A stretch of DNA of 64,000 bases, from positions 2,170,001 to 2,234,000 of the forward strand of contig CM065650.1 of the NCBI GenBank assembly GCA_033220425.1. The letters run 5' to 3'. The position numbers and the translations under genes are program-made. The notes below the pieces were generated by a model. That model ran no database searches and was not told the DNA's origin. It saw only the letters and a program-made list of their open reading frames with translations. Of the stretch, positions 56,915 through 64,000 are shown piece after piece. Each line of letters starts with the position of its first letter. Position 1 is the first letter of the stretch. The DNA is from Lepraria neglecta. Taxonomy: Eukaryota > Ascomycota > Lecanoromycetes > Lecanorales > Stereocaulaceae.

Positions 56915-59138
56915 ATGGCCATCTACCTCAAGAACCCTCCCCTAATCGACAACGAGTATCCGGAGACAGGCGAGACGAGGGTTCAAAATGGAGTTTTGGA
57001 ATGCACGTACCAAGGTGCATGGTGTAAGTATCAACACAGGATCCTGCTTTGACTAAGCCACTTACAATGCCATAGTCCCAGCTGTACGGCAGCATACTAT
57101 TAGGGCACAGCTTCTCTATGCTGCCGATATGTACGGGTCGTATAGTAAGTCAGCTCACATTTGTTTGGAAAGGACCGTCTCTGACCACCACAGTGCGTGC
57201 GCGACCTGAGGATGACAATGATAAAAATCGCACAGCATACTTGCATAGAGATCAGAACTATGGAGAGGAATGGGCACATCTGCCACCTATTATTTACGAG
57301 CTATATCCTCCCGCAAACCGACGCGCCGTAAAGCCCAGCAACGTGTTAAGGGATGCAAGTAATCGCATCATGCTTGATCCTTATGATCATCCCATCAGGG
57401 ACTTCCCTGGCGAATTACCGATTGTACTCTCTGATACACTTCACGGTGTATGGGTCGAGTACTATCTCCGCTCCAACCGAGAGATCAAAGTTTACGATCT
57501 AATTGGTACGTGGCAATGGCTCCAACTAGTGTAAATGCTGACATGCTTTTGACAGCTCGGATGGGCTTCGTTGCAAGGGACAATAAGCCTGTCAGGACTG
57601 CAAGATTGACCGAGCGGGCTACGAAATTCCGTAAGGCCGCTGCTTGCTCAACCTGGAACGATAAGACTGGCAGTGCGGAGATCAGGCAAGCCATTGTGAA
57701 CTTGTTGCCCCCTGGTGCTACAAACACTCGCCCCCTCGGCGGATACCTTTCAAAATCGCAGCTGGACATGCTGTATAATGTGAACAGGGGCACCGCTGGG
57801 AACAGGGCGCGCAAGACAGCCCGTGAGGCCAGAGCAGCCCAAGCCACAGCTGCCAACTTAGTTGGCCAATCCAGCCAGACACCAGCCGCGAGGCCTCGCA
57901 AAACAAAGACTGTATCCTCCAATAGTAGACGCACTGTCAATACCACTGTTTCCATCGGCCAACGTGACAACTCTCAAGGCCAGTCAGGATCTGTGCCTCG
58001 CGGAGAAAACAAGCGATTTCGAGACCATACAACACTTGATTTAGCAGTCCAAAACACCTCTCCACCCCTTGCAAAGCGTCCTAGGCCTGAAGAGTCGCTC
58101 GGTGGTGCTGCAGAGACAGATCACCTGCGCACCGAACCGCAAGCACCAAAACGCGGCGCCGACGAAGCATTCTTCGAAGACACGGATGCAGGCTTCGACA
58201 TCCAAGAAAAAAAGCGTCAAAAGATTCGTCCAACAATGGGGACCGTTGTTGGCTCCTTGGCCTCAACTCAGCGCAACAGTCGTCAAGCCATAGATCCCGC
58301 TGCTATGTTAAGTACTGGTCACAACAAGCGTACGAGGACGAATACGAGGATACCGGCACCTCTCGCACCTACACACGCCAACGATGATACCAACAACCCC
58401 TTTAATTCACTAGAGAGCGTTTTATCCCCCCAATCATTCGGGTATGACCCATGTAAGCGCCAATCTGATGGTAACAACAGCCTCTCGCAATCTTACTTCA
58501 AGCCGTCCCACACTCAAACATGCCAAGTTCCATCTCAAACGAACAAGCAAACCTCTGTTGGCAGAGCAGCATTCCAGCAGCATTTCTCCAGCACCTCTAC
58601 CTCCGAAACCCCACAGATAGACGATCTCATAAATCATGCTCAAGAAATTGGAAGTGCCCCCGACCACCATATGACAAACAACACAACTCAAGATACGAGA
58701 GGCCCCTCTACAGCGAAAACAGTCCCTATTATTGATCCTGGCAAAGACGATGCCTTCCAAGCAGAATGCATGGCTGGGATTACACGTCACGACTACCGTT
58801 ACTTTCACCCAAATCTCGACAATGAATCCCCAGACGAGACAATATCCTTGCGCTCAGCTCTTGACCTTACGCGGATAGACCTCATGTTAAAGACCGGGCA
58901 AGACTTTCCAGCTGAGCTGGCCGACAAATATCAAGATGAGAGCTATGCAACCCAGCATTGGCGTCTACAAAAGCATTTCGAGGCCATATGGCACGGTCCA
59001 GGATCTGCTCCCATGCTCTATCGTCTGGAGAAGGATTTCTTCGGGTGGAACACTTGGCCGGCTGTTATTGATCAGCTAGGCCAATGGCTGTATGATACCG
59101 CCCATGAGAAAGGTTGGATGGGAGATGAGGATTTGTGA
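56915..59138 (+). CDS. Uncharacterised array family, copy 3
   Basis: Four exons: 56915-57023, 57076-57144, 57194-57505 and 57556-59138 (690 aa). The three introns are phase 1 and fall at the same codons as in copy 2. The N-terminus is diverged (MAIYLKNPPLIDNEYPETGE, then YQGAW). The central block reads ELYPPANRRAVKP, NRIMLDPYDHPIRDFP, LHGVWVEYYLRSNREIKVYD and LIARMG. It is followed by ERATKFRKAAACSTWNDKTG and NLLPPGATNTRPLGG, a segment also kept in the decayed copies. The linker is Ser/Thr/Gln-rich with basic patches (LAKRPRPEE, KKRQKIR). The C-terminal block has AGITRHDYRYFHP, SALDLTRIDLMLKTGQDFP, DESYATQHWRLQKHFEAIW and MLYRLEKDFFGWNTW. Belongs to a subgroup with copies 4-6. Function unknown. 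Confidence 0.85.
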
Positions 59139-59713
59139 TCAATGGATAAAGCTGCGAGCTCCAGCGATCAGTGGATAGTGGTTGCTAGAACATTCTCAGC
59201 GTGCATGCAACAAAACTTTCTCATTTGGCATTGCCTTCTCGTGCTAGGACTCAACTGGCGTAGATGTCTTTCTAGATTCCAACAGCGTAATAAATACATT
59301 ACTCAAACATCCTGAACTTGAATACATCCATAAAAGGGACATGTTGATATATGGGGGGTACACCCTAACAAGCTCTCGCAACTTAAATTCGCCGCAATTT
59401 TGCAATTGGTGAGGTCTCGCAATACCAGCCTTATTCAAATTTGTTCTTCCAAGTTAGACTTTAAAAACCCGCTTCAATCACTCAAAGTACGGAAAGTCTA
59501 TAAAGAGCTTTGACTTTAAGTTGCTGTAACGCCTGCTGTAAGTCTTCCATTCCTTCAAGTTCCTCTATTACCTTCTCCACGAAGGTGTGGAGCTTGTTGC
59601 CCAGAGTGAGCGACGCCGAAGTCCAGAAACACTCATTTCCAGTATATCAACTGATCTCTATTTAAAGGAATTATCTCCATCACAACACTTGATAACCGTG
59701 TTGAATCTTCAAG

Positions 59714-60750
59714 ATGTCTGTATATTACGCCAACGCAAAGCTTCAAAAGGACAAGAGGCCTGAAAGGGGCTAGACGATGATAATCGACGGCACCTTAGAA
59801 TGTTTTGATCGAAAAATACACTCATGGAGTAAGTACTTGACCTTGACCACTGTATTGGACAATATTCTGATAATATCCAAGAAAAGGGCGTGCAACTGAC
59901 AGATATCAGAGTGAGACTTATCTCGCAGGCCGCTCAGCGGGGTTCCTATAGTACATCAACACCTGCTGCTTGAGAAGAGACGTCTCTAACGAACATAGGC
60001 CACGCGAGGACACGGGGAAAGAAGGATACAGACGTGACTGCGTTTCTTCCAGCAGATACTCACCCCAGCTACGAATGACACAACCATCCACATGTATGGG
60101 TTCAATTGTATCCTGGAGCGACTCGATACTCGAAGAGGCCAAAGGGAGCACTCATAGATGGTGACCGGGTTATGCTCGATCCCTACAATCATCCAATCCG
60201 GGATTTACCGAGCTTCCAGCGACCATCTGCTATTCTGAGAAGGGACTCTTTATGAATATCACCTGCGTCGTAACCGCGAAATTAAGCCATACGGCCTGAT
60301 TGGTATGTCACCTCCGTCCAGAGATGCTCATATCATTGACAAGACATCGTAGCTTGTATAGGCCTCAATGCTGAAATTGTTCTCTGTTTATCATGGAGAA
60401 AGAAGGTCGGCAGTAAGGAGATAATGAAAGCTCTTTCGGATATCTTGCCCGCTGGAGCAACCACCTCCTACTCTTCTGGGCGGGGTATCACCAAGGCGGA
60501 GAGTGAGACTCTTCGTGCGGGTAATAAGGGAATGTTTCCCATCCGTTGACGGAAGGCTGTTCGTGAAGCCGAAGCAGAAGCCAGTCAAGCTGCGTACCCT
60601 GCCGCCACAACGGTTGCACCAATCCAAACAGGCAAGAAGCGACCTGTGTCGGCGACAAATTTTGATCTGGAAGCCAACTCCCGGGACACACATGCTTCAA
60701 AAGCTCCCTGAACGCAAAATTGCTGTGAGGATGAAGAGTCAGCCTTTCTA
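59714..60750 (+). pseudogene. Array family, decayed copy 4
   Basis: Begins like copy 3 at 59714 (MSVYYANAKLQKDKRPERG), then has a TAG at 59771-59773 where copy 3 has Glu of GET. The exon 1 donor (GTAAGT) is still present near 59829. Parts in order: VQLTDIRVRLISQAAQRGSY (about 59890-59950), TAFLPADTHPSY, GDRVMLDPYNHPIRDLP (about 60160-60210), a stop before YHLRRNREIKPYGLIG, then KEIMKALSDILPAGATTSYS and ITKAESETLRAGNKGMFP (about 60410-60540). Frameshifts and stops are spread through it and there is no C-terminal block. Clearly a pseudogene. Confidence 0.8.
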
Positions 60751-60804
60751 GCTGTCCCATGATAGGAAGCGCGGCTTTGATTGTGATATTGTTGATTTCT
60801 CGAG

Positions 60805-61830
60805 ATGGCGGCACATCTTACGAACCCTCCTTTGATCAAGAATGGAAATGAGAGTGAGCCTGCGATGGGCGAGACTCAGATGATTTGTGGACAACTATAC
60901 TGATATTACTGCAATTAATGGCGTAAGTACTAACCTATCCTTCTGCTTCGACCACCATACTGGCGATCCCAAGAACCCGCTGTGCGTCACAACACAAGCC
61001 GCATTCGACAAACAGATTTGCTAGGATCATATCGTGAGTGAGCTCTTGTCAATGTGCCAATGAAGACATCTGACTATTACAGGGCACGCGAGGAAGCACG
61101 AGGGCACTATAAACTTTACCGCTTTTCTCTATAAAGATAGGAATCTTGGCTCAGCGTGGGCTGATCGTTCCCAAGTTGTCTTCGAGCTATACCCGCCAGA
61201 TATCCCACGCAATGTCAAGCTAGCTGGGGTGCTGATGCGTGGGAGTTGTATCATGCTTTACCCCCATGGTTGTCCCATTCGAAATTTTCCCGGCGAGCTT
61301 CCGGTTGTCCTTTGTGCGAACATTGAGCCCATTATGGTGGGATATTAACTGCGCCAAAATGAGGAAATCAAGGCTTACGATTTAATGGGTACGTAATCTT
61401 AGCTAAATATTGTCTATTTAGCTGATAGGTCTTAATACCTCGAATGCCATTCGTCAAACACAAAGGGAGTATCAAGCCTATTAGGATAGGTACCTTACTC
61501 TGACCAAGCGAGCAATCAAGTATCGCCGCAAGGTCGGGTGCATCACCTGGCATGACAAGGAAGCCAGCAAGGAGGTTAAAGACCACATGCTAAGCCTTCT
61601 ACCGCCCGGTGCAAGGGACACGCGGTCTCTCGGCGGGACCTCAGCAAAACTCAGCAGGCAGAGTTAAAAGCCGTCAACGAAGGTACCAAGCCAGAACGAC
61701 GAACGACGCACAAAGCCAAGAGAGAGGCGGAGGCGAATGATACGATCGTCGCGTCCACCGACCAAGTCCCCGTCGGTCAGGTGGCAGCTACTCAAGCAGG
61801 CTCATTGCAGCCCTATGTCTACAGCACGAA
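60805..61830 (+). pseudogene. Array family, decayed copy 5
   Basis: Starts MAAHLTNPPLIKNGNESEPA at 60805 and keeps the order of copy 3: PAVRHNTSRIRQTDLLGSY, then NFTAFLYKDRNLGSAWADRS and FELYPPDIPRNVKLAG, CIMLYPHGCPIRNFPGELPV, a TAA in VGY*LRQNEEIKAYDLMG, TKRAIKYRRKVGCITWHDKE and MLSLLPPGARDTRSLGG. The DPYDH core is changed to LYPHG. Stops lie in exon 1 (near 60899) and at 61348-61350, and a frameshift follows near 61640. There is no C-terminal block before the next copy. Confidence 0.8.
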
Positions 61831-62089
61831 TACCAGCGAACTGTAAAAACGAGCCCTATCGGATTGACACCTTTAATTAGAGGGCAACCAATTCAAGTGA
61901 AGACAAGCTCACCTTGTCCCTCCGCTGTCAAATTAGTAGAGGAGAATGAGCTACAAAAATGGACACTTGAAGCCTGAGAAGCCAACACGCAGCAACAAAT
62001 CAGCAAACTCAAGCAAGTACATGAGGATGGAACAGCCCTCAATGAGCTCACCGAGCGGTTTGCAGCGTGGAGTCTCTCAAAACGAGCCA
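61831..62089. other. Scrap of possible coiled-coil coding DNA
   Basis: Plus-strand frame reading VKLVEENELQKWTLEA, a stop, then ANTQQQISKLKQVHEDGTAL and ELTERFAAWSLSKRAM. Heptad-like, with no recognised family. It might relate to the relics at 48870 and 54240. Confidence 0.3.
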
Positions 62090-63851
62090 TGTCGGATTGA
62101 TACCTTGAATTCGAGGGCAACCCAATTCAGACTTGCCACTGGGTATATGTCCTGAGACTGGCTCCGCGGCTATCAACGCCTTTATCAGAAGCCTTCTACC
62201 GCCTGGTTCGACCGACACATGTTCTCTCGGCGGCGACCTCTCAAAGCCTCGACGTGAACAAATGGAAGCCTTGAACAAGGGGACACGTCCAGAATATGCG
62301 CACAAAGAGTTGCTGAGACATATCCTTCCCTTTCCGTGCCTAATTTGCACAAGCGGGGCCAGAGGAATCCATTGCCGGATGAAAGAGACTTAGATAACGT
62401 CGATTCCGCTGCAAAGGGCCAGAAGACCGCCCGGAGCAATGCTGGAGTGAGAAGTTCCAATGGCGCCCATGATTTCGCCTTTGTACTCCAGCAGAGCTCT
62501 CGAAACTCTGTATATAGAACAGCAAAAATGGTTAATAAGAAAATAATAGTCCAAAGTGAACCACCTACATGTTCTATGCCTTGAAGTTTCCCCACGCAGA
62601 CACTCCTTGACTCTTTCCCCCTGTGCAATTCCAAATGCCCCAACCACTTCCATGGCTCGAAGTATCCCAAAACCAGCATCAAAGTTGCAGCACATCAGTC
62701 TACGGAAGCATTCAAATTTTTAAGAGCATCAGTACCTCACCCTTCCCTCTTAGCATCAGCAAAGCATCTCAGAGTCCGCAAAGTCGAGAAGAGACAACAG
62801 AGCAAGCAATAAAACCACAATGACACCAGCTAAGCCAATCACCGCACGCCCTACATCTATATCTCCGCAACTACGACGGAAACTCGACCCAAATGACATA
62901 CCGACACCCACTAAGTCCACCGCCGGATGCCCTACATCTCAATCTCCGAAGTCAACGCCGGAACTCGATGCAGATGATATAACGACATCAGATGACTCGA
63001 GTCCCGAACGCCCTACATCTCAATCCCCGCAGTTAACACTGGAGGTCGACGCAGATGGCATATCGACATCAGATGACTGGACCACCGAGACCGAGCACCC
63101 TACATCTCCGGCCTCGCTGTCAAAGCCGAGACTGACACAAAGACTCCATCAACACAAAGCTCGAAGAGTGTTAAGCGGTCGCTATCGCCAATCTACAACC
63201 ATGCAGAAGCGAGCCGATGGCAGAGCTGCGCGCAAGCGCAAACCTAACAAGAGAACAATTCAGAGTACTGCCAGATCTGTTCCACTACCATACCAGCCCC
63301 ACGAAGCGGGCCGATGGAGGGTGTCGTTTACAACTTCCGAGACCGGAAACCTGGTGGAGGCGTTTCTGGCTACCACACTGTCACTCACGACCTCCTCCAC
63401 GAAAGAAGCCGGTACCCCCCTCGCGCGGTGCCTGTCATCCGAACACTTGCACAGCCACCCTCGTCAGCGTTCGACCCCAATAGCAGAGATTTCATCGCCG
63501 CGACCCTCACAACCTTGAAGAAAGGCGACCTTCCGATACCACATTCCCGGCCTTCCTGGCGCGGACCCGGGAGCTGTTGGAAGGATCCAGAGAGCGCTCA
63601 TGCTCACGTACATGGATTTGGTACTAAAGACTGGCGAGGACTATCCGTGGGACTTGGTGAATGCGTATCAAGGAGAGAGCTATACATCTCAATACCATCG
63701 ATTGCAAGAGAGATTTGAGGTGTTGTAGAAGGGTGACGGAGATGCGGCAGACCTTTATTTTTTGAAAAGGTGGATGGAGGGGTGGAGTTGGGTTGCCGAT
63801 GATGAGAGAGGGAGGGAGCTTGAGAGATTGGTGGAGGAGAGTGAGTGGTGA
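62090..63851 (+). pseudogene. Array family, decayed copy 6 (N-terminus missing)
   Basis: Begins inside the family at RATQFRLATG, then after a frame change TGSAAINAFIRSLLPPGSTD and CSLGGDLSKPRREQMEALNK. A linker follows, with a 233-codon open frame (62820-63518) holding three imperfect repeats around RPTSQSP and DADDITTSDD. The C-terminal block is split by frame changes: AFDPNSRDFIAATLTTLKKG, RALMLTYMDLVLKTGEDYPW, GESYTSQYHRLQERFEVL, a TAG at 63726-63728, then LYFLKRWMEGWSWV and a final stop at 63849-63851. It lacks the central YDH block. Confidence 0.75.
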
Positions 63852-64000
63852 GGAAGTGGTGTTTGTAGGTTGTGGTTGCGCTCTCTTGGTTGTTAGTGCT
63901 TAAATTGTGCTTCTGAAATTTTTCTTGTGGTAAAGAGCCTACTCTAATTCAGGTCTCTTTTCCTTTGTGAGGGTTCGAAACGCAAGTTTTCCTCTCATTT

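Noticed and set aside
63960-63990. T-loop-like GGGTTCGAAACGC
   Set aside because: No cloverleaf can be formed around it.

Overview
The window is nuclear DNA of a filamentous ascomycete, most likely a dothideomycete. Genes carry short GT-AG introns of about 45-95 nt, and several proteins belong to families typical of Pezizomycotina (DUF7580, DUF7872, DUF6594, a C2H2/TPR protein, Zn2Cys6-like regulators). The family-level placement is inference from protein families. I found no rRNA, tRNA or CRISPR. All gene models were spliced by hand; every multi-exon model offered as intact has a total length divisible by three with no internal stop.

Left part (1-20 kb). At 1.4-2.6 kb lie relics: a DUF6594 fragment, a 187-bp terminal-inverted-repeat element at its end, and a fragment of RSC7, a chromatin-remodelling subunit. 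A C2H2 zinc-finger protein with a nearly identical TPR array (6774-3668, minus) faces a DUF7580 protein (7086-8999, plus). Then come tRNA-dihydrouridine synthase DUS1 (10088-11813), an uncharacterised protein (13744-12601, minus) with a tandem array of donor-like motifs upstream, a GNAT acetyltransferase (16657-17085) and a secreted DUF7872 protein (18368-20060).

Middle part (20-43 kb). Three paralogous Zn2Cys6-like putative regulators share an intron inside the zinc cluster and an exon of exactly 112 nt (24003-26229, 29645-32049, 40883-43066). Between them lie an Asn/Gly/Tyr-rich prion-like protein (28576-27859, minus), an Fe(II)/2-oxoglutarate dioxygenase of the TauD/TfdA type (32507-33941), a decayed mucin-like membrane glycoprotein gene (about 37600-35007, minus), a second inverted-repeat element, a degenerate minisatellite and a second DUF6594 relic.

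Right part (45-64 kb). This is a same-strand array of one family that I cannot assign to any known domain: three intact copies (45314-47173, 50414-52868, 56915-59138) and three decaying ones (59714-60750, 60805-61830, 62090-63851). They share an N-terminal block around D-x-YDH-x-IRDFP and a C-terminal block around ALxLTR...ESYASQYRRLQ, joined by a variable basic linker. Copies 2 and 3 have three introns at the same phase-1 positions; copy 1 lacks all three exactly, yet keeps flanking DNA similar to that of copy 2. This array is the best candidate here for an undescribed system, and its function is unknown.
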